Shown here piece after piece: positions 44,057-52,751 of a stretch of DNA of 64,000 nucleotides; positions within the stretch are counted from its first letter, which is position 1; every line of letters begins with the position of its first letter. The DNA lies in NCBI GenBank assembly GCA_963840075.1, contig CAWIXS010000026.1, positions 29,115 to 93,114 on the forward strand, read 5' to 3'. The notes below the pieces were generated by a model that had not been told where the DNA came from, searched no databases, and saw only the letters and a program-made list of their open reading frames with translations. The position numbers and the translations under genes are program-made. The DNA is from AWTP1-13 sp963840075. Lineage in GTDB: Bacteria > Pseudomonadota > Alphaproteobacteria > Rhizobiales > Hyphomicrobiaceae.

Positions 44057-45934
44057 ATGGATGATGTCGCAGCCCGCAGTCTGAACGAGGTGGAGACGCT
44101 GCCCGCCCTGCTGCGCTGGCGGATCGCGCACACGCCACAAGGGCAAGCCTACCGCCACTTCGACCCGCGCACCGAGCGCTGGGTCTCCTGCAGCTGGCGG
44201 GAGTTCGCAGAGCTGGTGGAGCGCTGGGGCCGGGCACTGGACCGCGAGGGGCTCACCCACGGCGACCGCATTGCGATCCTCATGCCCAACGGCATCGAGC
44301 ACGTCGCCATGGACCAGGCCGCCCTCTCGCGCGGCCTGGTGCCCGTGCCCCTCCATGCCATCGACTACCCGGAGAGCATCGTCTACATCCTCGAGGACAG
44401 CGGGGCCGCGCTGCTGCTGGTGGAGTCGCTCGATCGCTGGCGCAAGCTCGCCGCCGCCGACGGGCGCACGCAGGGGCTCGGGCGCATCGTCTGCGCGGCG
44501 ATGGGGGACGGCGCCGACGCGGCCGACGATCGCGTCGTGGGCCTCGACCGCTGGCTCGAGGCTGCGGCTGCGCCGTCCGGGCCAAACGTGCCCGCGAGGG
44601 CCGAGGTGAAGCCGGGCGATCTCGCGGGCATCGTCTATACCTCGGGCACGACCGGGCGGCCGAAGGGCGTCATGCTCTCGCACGCCAACATCGTCGCCAA
44701 CGTCAAGGCCATCCACCGCCGCGTCACCGCCGAGGAAAGCGACATTTTCCTCTCGTTCCTGCCCCTGTCGCACACCTTCGAGCGCACGGCGGGCTACTAC
44801 TATCCGATCTCGATCGGCGCCTGCGTCGCCTTCGCGCGCTCCACCCAGCACCTGCCGGAGGACCTGAAGACTGTGCGCCCCACCGTCCTCGCCTCGGTGC
44901 CGCGCATCTACGAGCGGTTCTATGCCAGGATCATGGAGCACCGGGCATCGGCGAGCCGGCTGCAGCGCGCCGCACTGGACCTGACGCTCGCGGTCGGAGG
45001 GCGCCGCTTCGATGCGCGCCAGGGCCGCAGACCTGGGGTTGCGCTCACCGACCGGCTCATCTGGCCGATCCTGAAGCGGCTCGTCGCCGACAAGGTCGCG
45101 GCCCAGCTCGGCGGGCGCCTGCGCGTGGCGGTCAGCGGCGGGGCACCGATCGCCGAGCCGATCATCCGCCTGTTCCTGTCGCTGGGCCTCGACGTGCTGC
45201 AGGGCTACGGCATGACCGAGACCTCGCCGGTGGTCTCCACCAACACTCCCGAGGACAACGACCCGCGCTCGGTGGGCAGGCCGCTGGACGGCATCGAGGT
45301 GCGGATCGGCGCCAACGCCGAGCTCATGGTGCGCGGGCCCAGCGTGATGCTGGGCTACTGGAAGAAGCCCGAGGAGACGCGCCGGGTGCTCGAGCCCGAC
45401 GGCTGGCTGCACACCGGCGACCAGGCGCGCATCGAGGCCGGGCGGATCTTCATCACCGGGCGCATCAAGGACATCATCGTCACCTCGACCGGCGAGAAGA
45501 TTGCGCCCGCCGACCTGGAGACCGCCATCACCACCGATCCGCTGTTCGAGCAGGCCATGGTGATCGGCGAGCAGCGCCCGTATCTGGCGGCGCTGGTGGT
45601 GCTCAACGCCGCCGAATGGGCGCGCGCGCAGGGCGGGTCCGGAGGCGAGGCGAAGGGCGGGAGCGCGACCTCCGAGCGGCACCAAGCCAACCTCCTGCTG
45701 CGCCGCATCGCCGACGCCGTGAAGGGCTTTCCCGCCTATGCCACCCCGCGCAGGGTTTGGTGGACGATGGAGCCCTGGACCATCGCGGCCGGCCTGCTGA
45801 CGCCGACCTTGAAGATCAAGCGCCTCGCCATGGCCGAGCGCTTCGCGGCCCAGATCGACGCACTCTACTCCCACGAGCGGCACCGCGAGGGTGCCGGCGT
45901 CGGTGCCCCTCAGCAGACGGAGCCCTCGCAGTAG
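44057..45934 (+). CDS. AMP-dependent acyl-CoA synthetase/ligase (long-chain type)
   Basis: A 625-residue enzyme that activates a carboxylic acid as acyl-AMP and passes it to CoA. Motifs are GIVYTSGTTGRPKGVMLSH (P-loop), LQGYGMTETSPVVSTNT, GWLHTGDQARIEAGRIFITG and KDIIVTSTGEKIAPADLE. Its closest style is FadD15-like long-chain ligases. The C-terminal part contains a glycine-rich insertion (GGSGGEAKGGSATS) and a tail after residue 600 that is not typical. It is followed by a 200-base repeat block. No FixK box lies before it. Confidence 0.9.
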   Translation: MDDVAARSLNEVETLPALLRWRIAHTPQGQAYRHFDPRTERWVSCSWREFAELVERWGRALDREGLTHGDRIAILMPNGIEHVAMDQAALSRGLVPVPLHAIDYPESIVYILEDSGAALLLVESLDRWRKLAAADGRTQGLGRIVCAAMGDGADAADDRVVGLDRWLEAAAAPSGPNVPARAEVKPGDLAGIVYTSGTTGRPKGVMLSHANIVANVKAIHRRVTAEESDIFLSFLPLSHTFERTAGYYYPISIGACVAFARSTQHLPEDLKTVRPTVLASVPRIYERFYARIMEHRASASRLQRAALDLTLAVGGRRFDARQGRRPGVALTDRLIWPILKRLVADKVAAQLGGRLRVAVSGGAPIAEPIIRLFLSLGLDVLQGYGMTETSPVVSTNTPEDNDPRSVGRPLDGIEVRIGANAELMVRGPSVMLGYWKKPEETRRVLEPDGWLHTGDQARIEAGRIFITGRIKDIIVTSTGEKIAPADLETAITTDPLFEQAMVIGEQRPYLAALVVLNAAEWARAQGGSGGEAKGGSATSERHQANLLLRRIADAVKGFPAYATPRRVWWTMEPWTIAAGLLTPTLKIKRLAMAERFAAQIDALYSHERHREGAGVGAPQQTEPSQ

Positions 45935-45936
45935 GC

Positions 45937-46130
45937 GGACCCTCCCCCTTGCGGGGAGGGTGGCGCGAAGCGCCGGGTGGGGGTTCACAGGCACAACATC
46001 CGGTGTCGGGGTTCCCCCCACCCCTAGCCTCTCCCCGCACCCGCGCCGAAGGCGCGCAAGCGGGCTTCGCTCGCTCTGGCCCCTGCGGGGCCAGAGGGGA
46101 GGGGAACCCGTCGGCGCAAGTGGGAGGGTC
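45937..46130. repeat. GC-rich intergenic repeat, CCCCACCCCTAGCC family
   Basis: It contains CCCTCCCCCTTGCGGGGAGG, a middle spacer, and a block (46008-46130) with CCCCACCCCTAGCCTCTCCC, CGCCGAAGGCGCGCAAGCGG and CTTCGCTCGCTCTGGCCCC. The block is nearly repeated at 57605-57723, and its edges recur in the hydroxylase gene at 32186-32250. It separates the convergent ligase and USP genes. Confidence 0.8.
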
Positions 46131-46146
46131 CGAGCGCAACTCGGAG

Positions 46147-46989
46147 TCAATGCGAGAGCAGCACCGGCACGGGGGCATGGGCCAGCACGTGCCGCGAGAC
46201 GCCGCCGAACACCAGCTCGCGCAGGCGCGTGTGGCCGTAGGCGCCCATGACCAGGAGGTCGGCGTCCTGGGCGATGAGGCGGGCGCAGATCTGCTCGCCC
46301 ACGCTGTCGCCGGTCGCCTTCAGGCTGGTGATCGTCGGCTTGACGGCGTGGCGGGCGAGCGCATCCGCGAGGGCGCTCACGGGCAGGACATCCCCGCCGG
46401 GCTGCAGGAGCGTCCGCTCGGTGGCCTCGTGGATCGTCAGCAGCTCGACCTTTTGCGCGCCCTTCAGCAGCGGCAGCGCGTCGAAGGCGGCGCGCGCCGC
46501 CTCGCGGCTCTGGTTCCAGGCGATGACGACGCTCTTGGGCAGCGCCGAGGCGCGGTGCGCCTTGGGCACCACGATCAGCGGACGTCCGCTCTCGATCGCG
46601 AGCCGGCCGGGAAAGTCGAGCAGGCGCGACCGCTCCCAGTCCGGGTCGGCCTGATTGGCGATCACGAGATCGGCGGCCCGCGCCCGCGCCACCACAATCC
46701 GGGCGGGATCGGTGTCCTCGAAGGGAAGCGCGCGCCACTCCGCGACGAAGCGCTCCTTCTCGGTCAGGTCCCGGAAGATCGCCCCCAGCCGCTCCGCCTC
46801 CTCCTTCGGGCTCTCCGCGACCGCAGCGCCCGCGTCGGCGGCGGCCCGCGCCCGGCCCTCGCCCGCCGGATAGACGTGGAGGCCGACGAGCCGCGCATCG
46901 AAGACGCGCGCGATCTGCACGGCGTGCGACAGGGCCGACACCACGCGGCGCGCATCGTTCATGTGGACGAGGATGGTTCGGTAGGCCAT
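46147..46989 (-). CDS. Tandem-domain universal stress protein
   Basis: A 280-residue protein with two UspA-like domains. The first starts YRTILVHMNDARRVVSALSH. The second starts VVIAWNQSREAARAAFDALP and ends LLVMGAYGHTRLRELVFGGV, the partly conserved nucleotide-binding turn. The family helps cells survive energy loss and hypoxia. It is the third gene of a minus-strand set (CBS-BON, USP, USP) whose upstream region carries the divergent FixK box at 48295. Confidence 0.9.
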   Translation of the reverse strand: MAYRTILVHMNDARRVVSALSHAVQIARVFDARLVGLHVYPAGEGRARAAADAGAAVAESPKEEAERLGAIFRDLTEKERFVAEWRALPFEDTDPARIVVARARAADLVIANQADPDWERSRLLDFPGRLAIESGRPLIVVPKAHRASALPKSVVIAWNQSREAARAAFDALPLLKGAQKVELLTIHEATERTLLQPGGDVLPVSALADALARHAVKPTITSLKATGDSVGEQICARLIAQDADLLVMGAYGHTRLRELVFGGVSRHVLAHAPVPVLLSH

Positions 46990-47070
46990 GACGCGGGCTC
47001 CATCGGCTTTCCGGCGACTCTCGTCAAGCGACTCTCGCGCACCCCGGACCATTCCGGGGCCCGCGCTTCC

Positions 47071-47509
47071 TCAGCGGCAGATCAGGACCGGGACCGTGCT
47101 GTGGGTCAGCACGCGCACGGCCTCGCTGCCGAGCAGGAGCCGCGTGAGCCCGCGCCGGCCGTGCGAGGCCATCACGATCAGGTCGCAGCCGTGCGCCTTG
47201 GCGGCCTCGAGGATGCCCTCTGCCGGGTATTGATCCTTGGCGTGCAGCGTGGCGCAGGCGACGCCGAAGCGCCCGGCCGCCTCCGTGACTCCGGCGAGCA
47301 CGCGCGCCGCCGTGTTGGCGGCCGCCTTCTCGTACTCGTCCGGGGGAAAGCCGAACGCCGCCTCTCCGGAGACCACTGCCGCCCACGGCTCGGTGGCGGT
47401 GACGGCGGTCGCCTTCGCTCCCAGGTGCTTGGCGAGCCGTGAGCCCGGCGTCGACCGCCTTGGCGGCGAGGTCCGAGCCGTCGGTCGCGATCAGTATGTG
47501 CTTGTACAT
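47071..47509 (-). pseudogene. Single-domain universal stress protein with one frameshift
   Basis: The ATG at 47509 opens MYKHILIATDGSDLAAKAVD. Near 47437 one extra base breaks the frame, and the rest continues in another frame with KATAVTATEPWAAVVSGEAA and the ATP-binding turn MASHGRRGLTRLLLGSEAVR. Total length is 146 codons plus one base. The repaired protein would be very similar to the intact USP at 54882-55313. It may be a real pseudogene or a sequence error. Confidence 0.8.
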
Positions 47510-47535
47510 TGTCGTCTCCGAAAACCCCGCCGGGG

Positions 47536-48228
47536 CTATGCGCCGACCACCTTGGGGAACAGGCCGACGTTGTCCTCGACCTTGCGCACGCCGGCGACGC
47601 CCTCCACCAGCACCCGCAGCGCCTGACGCTGCTCGTTGGAGTCGACCGCGCCCCACACCTCGACCACGCCGTCCTTCACGGCCAGGTTGACGAACGCCGT
47701 CTTGAGCCACGGCTGCGCCTTGATCGCGTCCCAGATCGCCTTCTGCAGGGCGCCGTTGTCCGGCCGCTCGGCCGTCGAAGCCGCCTTGGTCTCCGCCAGC
47801 TTGCGCACGATGTCGGCGCGGCCGATCATGCCCACGATCCTGCCTTTGGACGCCACCGGCACCTGGCGGATGCGGTGCGCGTCCAGCACGTCCGCCACCT
47901 CGGCCAGGAGGTCGGTCTGCTGCACGGAGACGACGTGGCGCGTCATGACGTCCTGGGCCTTGAGCCCGTGGCTCTTGACGTACTCGCGCGCCTTGGCGTC
48001 GGGATCGGCGAACACCTCGAGCCACCACTTGCGCCGCTTCTCGGTGCCGGTCTCGCTGCGGTGCGCAAGATCGGTCTGGGTGACGATGCCGATGAGTTGC
48101 TGCTCCCCGCTCGAGACCACCGGCACCGCGCTGATGCGATGGCGCACGAGGATTGCGGCGATCTCCCCCACCGTCGTGTCCGGACCGACCACGACCACAT
48201 CCCGGGTCATGACGTCTTGCGCCTGCAT
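47536..48228 (-). CDS. CBS-pair and BON-domain protein
   Basis: A 230-residue protein with two CBS motifs (MQAQDVMTRDVVVVGPDTTV with RISAVPVVSSGEQQLIGIVT, and KAQDVMTRHVVSVQQTDLLA with RIRQVPVASKGRIVGMIGRA). A C-terminal BON domain follows (WLKTAFVNLAVKDGVVEVWG, VEGVAGVRKVEDNVGL). BON domains bind membranes or phospholipid. GGAGGAGAGG precedes the ATG at 48228. The perfect FixK box at 48295-48308 lies 67 bases upstream and also serves the divergent LOG gene. Confidence 0.9.
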   Translation of the reverse strand: MQAQDVMTRDVVVVGPDTTVGEIAAILVRHRISAVPVVSSGEQQLIGIVTQTDLAHRSETGTEKRRKWWLEVFADPDAKAREYVKSHGLKAQDVMTRHVVSVQQTDLLAEVADVLDAHRIRQVPVASKGRIVGMIGRADIVRKLAETKAASTAERPDNGALQKAIWDAIKAQPWLKTAFVNLAVKDGVVEVWGAVDSNEQRQALRVLVEGVAGVRKVEDNVGLFPKVVGA

Positions 48229-48294
48229 GGCCTCTCCTCCAATGCGCCGAGAAACATCTTCGAGCATGATCGTCGCATCGGCCCTATATCAGCC

Positions 48295-48308
48295 TTGACC
48301 TGCGTCAA
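48295..48308. promoter_or_regulatory. FNR/FixK box in a divergent promoter region
   Basis: TTGACCTGCGTCAA is a perfect palindrome at the exact middle of the 143-base divergent gap. It is centred 73 bases from the CBS-BON start and 71 bases from the LOG-protein start. One dimer could drive both directions. Confidence 0.75.
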
Positions 48309-48371
48309 CCGCTGGGCCCGACGCTGCGGCCTCGACGCCCCAGGCCGGCAGAGGAGCATTGGGAGCGTCCC

Positions 48372-49196
48372 ATGGAGAAGCCCAACGCCCGCGGGAAGTC
48401 GGCGGCCTCGCTGCTGGCCGTCGAGGACACCGAGTTTCTGCTGCGCGACGAGCTGCGGGCGATCCGCTTCGCCCTGGAGTACGCCAAGGCCGAGCTGTAC
48501 TTGCGCGACTGGGGCATCCGCTCGACCATCATCGTGTTCGGCAGCTCGCGCATTCCCTCGCCGGAGCAGGCGGAAAGGGCCGCCGCCGCAGCGGTGAGCG
48601 AGGCGGACCAGCAGCACGCCGCACGGCTGCAACGGCAGGCCGGCTACTACCGGGTGGCGCGCGATTTCGGCCGCATCGCCTCGGAGCGCGGCGGCGCGCT
48701 GGCTCCCAACAAGCGCTGGCGCGACAACGTGATCGCCACCGGCGGCGGGCCGGGCATCATGGAGGCCGCCAACCGCGGGGCGACCGACGCCGGCGCGCCC
48801 AGCATCGGCTTCAACATCAGCTTGCCGGAGGCGCAGGCGTCCAACCCCTACATCACCCCGGAGCTCGACTTCCGCTTCCACTACTTCGCCATGCGCAAGA
48901 TGCACCTCGCCATGCGCGCCAACGCGCTGGCGATCTTCCCGGGCGGCTACGGCACCATGGACGAGCTGTTCGAGCTCTTGACCCTGCTGCAGACGGGAAA
49001 GGCCCCCATGGCGCCCGTGGTGCTGTTCGGCGAGGCCTACTGGCACCGCATCGTCGATTTCGACGCGCTGGCCGAGGAAGGCATGATCGCGCCCGAGGAC
49101 CTCGCCCTCTTCGACTTCGCCGACGACGCCGAGGAGGGCTGGGAGAAGCTCGTGCGGCGCGGCCTCAAGGCCCATACACCCAACGCGCATCCGTAG
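48372..49196 (+). CDS. LOG-family (TIGR00730-type) Rossmann-fold protein
   Basis: A 274-residue protein with STIIVFGSSRIPSPEQAERA, NVIATGGGPGIMEAANRGA and AIFPGGYGTMDELFELLTLL. The last two are the GGGPGIMEA and PGGxGTxxE motifs of LOG proteins (cytokinin-riboside phosphohydrolase or nucleotide hydrolase type, often mislabelled lysine decarboxylase). It has an unusual N-terminal helix of about 45 residues. It is preceded by the divergent FixK box. Confidence 0.88.
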   Translation: MEKPNARGKSAASLLAVEDTEFLLRDELRAIRFALEYAKAELYLRDWGIRSTIIVFGSSRIPSPEQAERAAAAAVSEADQQHAARLQRQAGYYRVARDFGRIASERGGALAPNKRWRDNVIATGGGPGIMEAANRGATDAGAPSIGFNISLPEAQASNPYITPELDFRFHYFAMRKMHLAMRANALAIFPGGYGTMDELFELLTLLQTGKAPMAPVVLFGEAYWHRIVDFDALAEEGMIAPEDLALFDFADDAEEGWEKLVRRGLKAHTPNAHP

Positions 49197-49340
49197 CGTT
49201 GCATGCACCCGACAAAATTGACCGCTGGCGGCCACCTGGGCCGGGGGATACCAAGGGTGCCGGAGCGGGCCGAAGGCCACCGGGCGGCCTCCGCAGCCCT
49301 TCTGGCGGCCATTCTACCGGCGGACCTCGGGCGCTGGCCG

Positions 49341-49354
49341 TTGACGGCGATCAA
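49341..49354. promoter_or_regulatory. FNR/FixK box upstream of the tandem USP gene
   Basis: TTGACGGCGATCAA is a perfect TTGAY-N4-RTCAA site, centred 74 bases before the ATG at 49422. Confidence 0.75.
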
Positions 49355-49421
49355 AGCCGGCAGGGTGAACAATGGGCTAACGAGACGCGCTCAGTTGCAC
49401 ATCGCGCCGTGGGAACGTCCA

Positions 49422-50267
49422 ATGGCCTACAAGACCATTCTGATACACTGCAATGATGCGCGCCGGATCAAGACCCTGCTGGCGCCGGCCGTCGCCCTGG
49501 CGGAGACCTTCCAGTCGCATCTGATCGGGTTGTCGGTGGTCCCTCCGGTGGCGATCATCTCGACCGGGGCGCCGCTCGGCCCGCCCGTCATCGTCGATGC
49601 TCATTGCGAGCTCTATCGCGCCGAGGACAACCCCGCCATGAAGGCGGCGTTCGAGGAGGCTGCGCGCGGGCGCGGCCTCGTCGCCGAATGGCGCGAGGAC
49701 GATGCCGAGGCCTATGGCGTCGCCGACTGCGTGCTGCCGCAGGCCTTCGCCGCCGACCTCGTCGTCGCCAGCCAGACCGACCCGGAATGGCCGGGGACGG
49801 ACCGGCTCGACATCGCCGACCGCCTCGCCATGGAGAGCGGCCGCCCTGTCCTGATCGTGCCCAACGCCGGCGTGCATCAGCGCGTCGGCGAGCGGGTGCT
49901 GGTGGCCTGGAACTCGCGGCGCGAGGCCGCGCGGGCGATCTACGACGCGCTGCCCATCCTGCAGCGTGCCAAGGAGGTCAGGGTCGTCTGGGTCAACCCG
50001 CAGTCGGAGCGCGAGCGCGCGCAGGACGTCCCGGCCGCCGACATCTGCCAAGCGCTGGCGCGGCAGCACGTCGACTGCGAGGCCGCCGAGCAGATCGCGC
50101 CCCGGGCCGGCGTCGGCGAGACGCTCCTCGGCTATGCCGAGGCGTGGCATGCGGATCTTCTCGTCATGGGCTGCTACGGGCACACGCGCCTGCGCGAGCT
50201 CGTCCTGGGCGGAGCGAGCCGGCATGTGCTCGCCCACATGGAGATCCCGGTGCTGATGTCGCACTGA
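49422..50267 (+). CDS. Tandem-domain universal stress protein
   Basis: A 281-residue protein with two UspA-like domains. The first begins YKTILIHCNDARRIKTLLAP; the second begins VLVAWNSRREAARAIYDALP and ends LLVMGCYGHTRLRELVLGGA. Its architecture and ending are like those of the USP at 46147-46989, so the two are paralogues. ChaB follows 23 bases later on the same strand, so the pair is probably co-transcribed from the FixK-box promoter. Confidence 0.9.
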   Translation: MAYKTILIHCNDARRIKTLLAPAVALAETFQSHLIGLSVVPPVAIISTGAPLGPPVIVDAHCELYRAEDNPAMKAAFEEAARGRGLVAEWREDDAEAYGVADCVLPQAFAADLVVASQTDPEWPGTDRLDIADRLAMESGRPVLIVPNAGVHQRVGERVLVAWNSRREAARAIYDALPILQRAKEVRVVWVNPQSERERAQDVPAADICQALARQHVDCEAAEQIAPRAGVGETLLGYAEAWHADLLVMGCYGHTRLRELVLGGASRHVLAHMEIPVLMSH

Positions 50268-50290
50268 CCTCCGCAAGCGCAGGTTGAGCG

Positions 50291-50494
50291 ATGCCTTATG
50301 CCTCCGATCAGGACTTGCCGGACACTGTGCGCAGGCCCTTGGGGGACATCTTCCGCAGCGCGTTCAATCGCGCCTGGCAGACCTACGGCGCACGCGAGCC
50401 CGCCCGCCGCGAGGAGATCGCCCACTCCGTCGCCTGGGCCGCCGTGAAGAAGCAGTACACCAAGGTCGGCGACACCTGGGAAGCGCGTCAGTAA
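50291..50494 (+). CDS. chaB: ChaB-family protein
   Basis: A 67-residue protein with MPYASDQDLPDTVRRPL and FRSAFNRAWQTYG, then AHSVAWAAVKKQYTKVGDTW. This is the whole ChaB domain. ChaB was described as a regulator of the ChaA cation antiporter, but its role is poorly defined. It follows a USP gene by 23 bases and is likely part of the stress regulon. No chaA is near. Confidence 0.85.
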   Translation: MPYASDQDLPDTVRRPLGDIFRSAFNRAWQTYGAREPARREEIAHSVAWAAVKKQYTKVGDTWEARQ

Positions 50495-50568
50495 GACTAG
50501 AACGTTCTCCGATTGATGCGCGGCGGTGCACCACCCGCTGAGCGGCCCGAGATCCCTCTGCATTTACG

Positions 50569-50620
50569 TCATCCCGGCGCCGCTCGTGAGCGAAGCGAGC
50601 GAGCGGGAGAGGCCGGGACC
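50569..50620. repeat. GTCATCCCGG-family repeat fragment
   Basis: It begins CGTCATCCCGGCGCCGCTCG and contains GCGAAGCGAGCGAGCGGGAG and GGCCGGGACCC. It resembles one arm of the larger copies at 33146 and 55326. It lies immediately upstream of an Hsp20 remnant and probably marks the breakpoint. Confidence 0.55.
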
Positions 50621-50639
50621 CATGCACCTGGGAGTTTGC

Positions 50640-50819
50640 TCTCGCGTCGGATCCTTCCGCATGCCGCCGGACGCCGCCAGCGATGAGATCGACGCCACGT
50701 TCAGGAACGGCGTGCTCAACATCACGATCCCCAAGCGCCAGCCCGCGGTGAACGGCGGCCGCAGAGTGGCGGTGCGGGCCGAGGTGAGCCCAATCGGCGC
50801 CCACGGACTCACGCCTTGA
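50640..50819 (+). pseudogene. Hsp20 C-terminal remnant
   Basis: The frame reads GSFRMPPDAASDEIDATFRN then GVLNITIPKRQPA. This is the end of an alpha-crystallin domain (strand, DxIxAxxxNGVLxIxxPK). The N-terminal two thirds are missing and replaced by a GTCATCCCGG-type repeat. The intact family member is at 40588-41088, and this one is not a recent copy of it. Confidence 0.65.
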
Positions 50820-50922
50820 TAGTGCCCAGCCTCGTGCTACTGTCAGCCATTCGATGTCGTGATCGCTGAGAGCGGATGCCAGCGGGGAGGCACCGGTCCC
50901 AGGGGGAACAGGAGCGAGGCTG

Positions 50923-51456
50923 ATGCGGACGATTGGGCCGGCCGTTGCCGGCAAGGTGTGCGCGCGCCGGGAGCGGACACCGGCGCTTTTCCTGCTGTGC
51001 TCGACGGTCTTGGCTCTCGCGATCGTGATCGGCGGCCCGCCGGGCTCTGCGGCCGCCACGGTGCTCGACAACCTGCTCGGCTCGTGGGCCGGGACGGGGC
51101 AGATCCGCTACGACGACGGCGGCTCGGAGGGCATCAGGTGCAACGCCTACTACACGGGCAGCAACGAGCGGATCCGCCTCGCCATCCGCTGCAAGAGCGA
51201 CAGCACCGAGGTCGAGATCCGCGGCCTGCTGTCGCGGCAGGGCGAGGCGCTCACCGGCACCTGGGAGGAGCGCACCTTCAACGCCTCCGGCGAGGCCAAG
51301 GGCCGCATCGCCGGCAACACGATGAGCCTGTCCATCAGCGGCGGCGGCTTCTCGGGGTCGATGTCGGTGGGCTATGCCGGATCGAAGCAGACCGTGACCA
51401 TCAACACGCAGGGCATCAAGATGCGCAGCGTCAACGTCACCCTGAGCAAGAGCTGA
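50923..51456 (+). CDS. Exported protein of unknown function
   Basis: A 177-residue protein with a long N-terminal signal (hydrophobic ALFLLCSTVLALAIVIGG, residues 21-38). The mature part looks beta-rich, with WAGTGQIRYDDGGSEGIRCN, IRLAIRCKSDSTEVEIRG and WEERTFNASGEAKGRIAG. Two cysteines could form a disulfide. The pattern resembles small lipocalin-like or beta-barrel exported proteins of alphaproteobacteria. It precedes the mla operon by 150 bases; no shared role is shown. Confidence 0.7.
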   Translation: MRTIGPAVAGKVCARRERTPALFLLCSTVLALAIVIGGPPGSAAATVLDNLLGSWAGTGQIRYDDGGSEGIRCNAYYTGSNERIRLAIRCKSDSTEVEIRGLLSRQGEALTGTWEERTFNASGEAKGRIAGNTMSLSISGGGFSGSMSVGYAGSKQTVTINTQGIKMRSVNVTLSKS

Positions 51457-51608
51457 GGCGGAGCGGGAATGGAGCGCACCGCGCACCCCCCTGCCCCGTC
51501 TGCCTGCACCCGGACACGAGCGTGTGACCCGGCTTGCAGCGAGCCGGCTCGCGCCCGTCTTGCGGGTGGCAGGGGGAAGGCGGTCCCCCATGGGTCCCGG
51601 AGGGAGAC

Positions 51609-52745
51609 TTGACCGACGAGGCCCCGCTCAGCACCAGCGTCGTCGACGGCCGGCTGGTGCTGGTGGCCGCCGGCTCGTGGACGGCGGCCCACGCCCACGA
51701 GATCGAGCCGCTGATCGATGCGCTGCCTGCCCAGGCGTCGGGCGCGGGTGCGGTGTCGCTCGACATGCGCGGCGTGCGGGCGCTCGACACCTTCGGCGCC
51801 TGGCTGGTGGAGCGCCTGCTCCGCCATTGCCGCAGCCGCGGTCGCGAGGCGCAGATCGTCGGCCTGCCCGCGCACTATCAGGGCCTCCTCGAGAACGTGG
51901 AGGGTGCCAACCTCGAGGGGCCGCGGCGCCCTCCCAGGGAGGGCTGGCTGCTGGGGGCGCTGGTGCGGCTCGGGCGCCGGGCCGATGACCTGCGGCGCGA
52001 GCTGGTCCCGTTCCTCGACATGCTGGGGGCGCTGGGTATCGCGCTGGTGCGCACGGTGGCGCACCCGCGCTCGCTCAGGTTCACCTCCCTCGTGCATCAG
52101 CTGGACCGGGTGGGCTGGCAGGCCGTCCCCATCGTCCTTCTCATCACCTTTCTGATCGGCGCCATCATCGCCCAGCAGGGCATCTTCCACTTCCGCAAGT
52201 TCGGCGCGGACGTGTACGTGGTCGACATGGTCGGCATCCTGGTGCTGCGCGAGATCGGGGTGCTGATCGTCGCCATCATGGTGGCCGGACGCTCGGGCAG
52301 CTCCTACACCGCCGAGCTCGGCTCCATGAAGATGCGCGAGGAGATCGATGCGCTGCGCACCATGGGCCGCGACCCCGTCGAGGTCCTGATCCTGCCGCGC
52401 GTGATCGCCCTCGTGGTGGCGCTGCCGCTGCTCACGTTCCTGGGCTCCATGGCGGCGCTCTATGGCGGCGGCCTCGTCGCCTGGCTCTACGGCGGCATGA
52501 ACCCCGACATCTTCATGGCCCGCCTCCAGGAGGCCATCTCGCTCACCCATTTCAAGGTGGGCATGATCAAGGCGCCGTTCATGGCGCTGGTGATCGGCAT
52601 CGTCGCCTGCTCCGAGGGGCTGAGGGTCGAGGGCAGCGCCGAGTCGCTCGGCATCCAGACCACCTCCTCGGTCGTGAAGTCGATCTTCCTGGTGATCGTG
52701 CTGGACGGGGTGTTCGCCATGTTCTTCGCGTCGATCGACATGTGA
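51609..52745 (+). CDS. mlaE: MlaE-type ABC permease with N-terminal STAS domain
   Basis: A 378-residue protein. Residues 1-95 are a STAS/MlaB-like domain (VSLDMRGVRALDTFGAWLVE). The rest is the MlaE permease, with VDMVGILVLREIGVLIVAIM, VAGRSGSSYTAELGSMKMRE and GIVACSEGLRVEGSAESLG. It is the channel of an intermembrane lipid transporter. The start is a TTG at 51609 behind GGAGGGAG; an earlier in-frame ATG would add unconserved residues. mlaF follows after six bases. Confidence 0.92.
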   Translation: MTDEAPLSTSVVDGRLVLVAAGSWTAAHAHEIEPLIDALPAQASGAGAVSLDMRGVRALDTFGAWLVERLLRHCRSRGREAQIVGLPAHYQGLLENVEGANLEGPRRPPREGWLLGALVRLGRRADDLRRELVPFLDMLGALGIALVRTVAHPRSLRFTSLVHQLDRVGWQAVPIVLLITFLIGAIIAQQGIFHFRKFGADVYVVDMVGILVLREIGVLIVAIMVAGRSGSSYTAELGSMKMREEIDALRTMGRDPVEVLILPRVIALVVALPLLTFLGSMAALYGGGLVAWLYGGMNPDIFMARLQEAISLTHFKVGMIKAPFMALVIGIVACSEGLRVEGSAESLGIQTTSSVVKSIFLVIVLDGVFAMFFASIDM

Positions 52746-52751
52746 CCCGAC

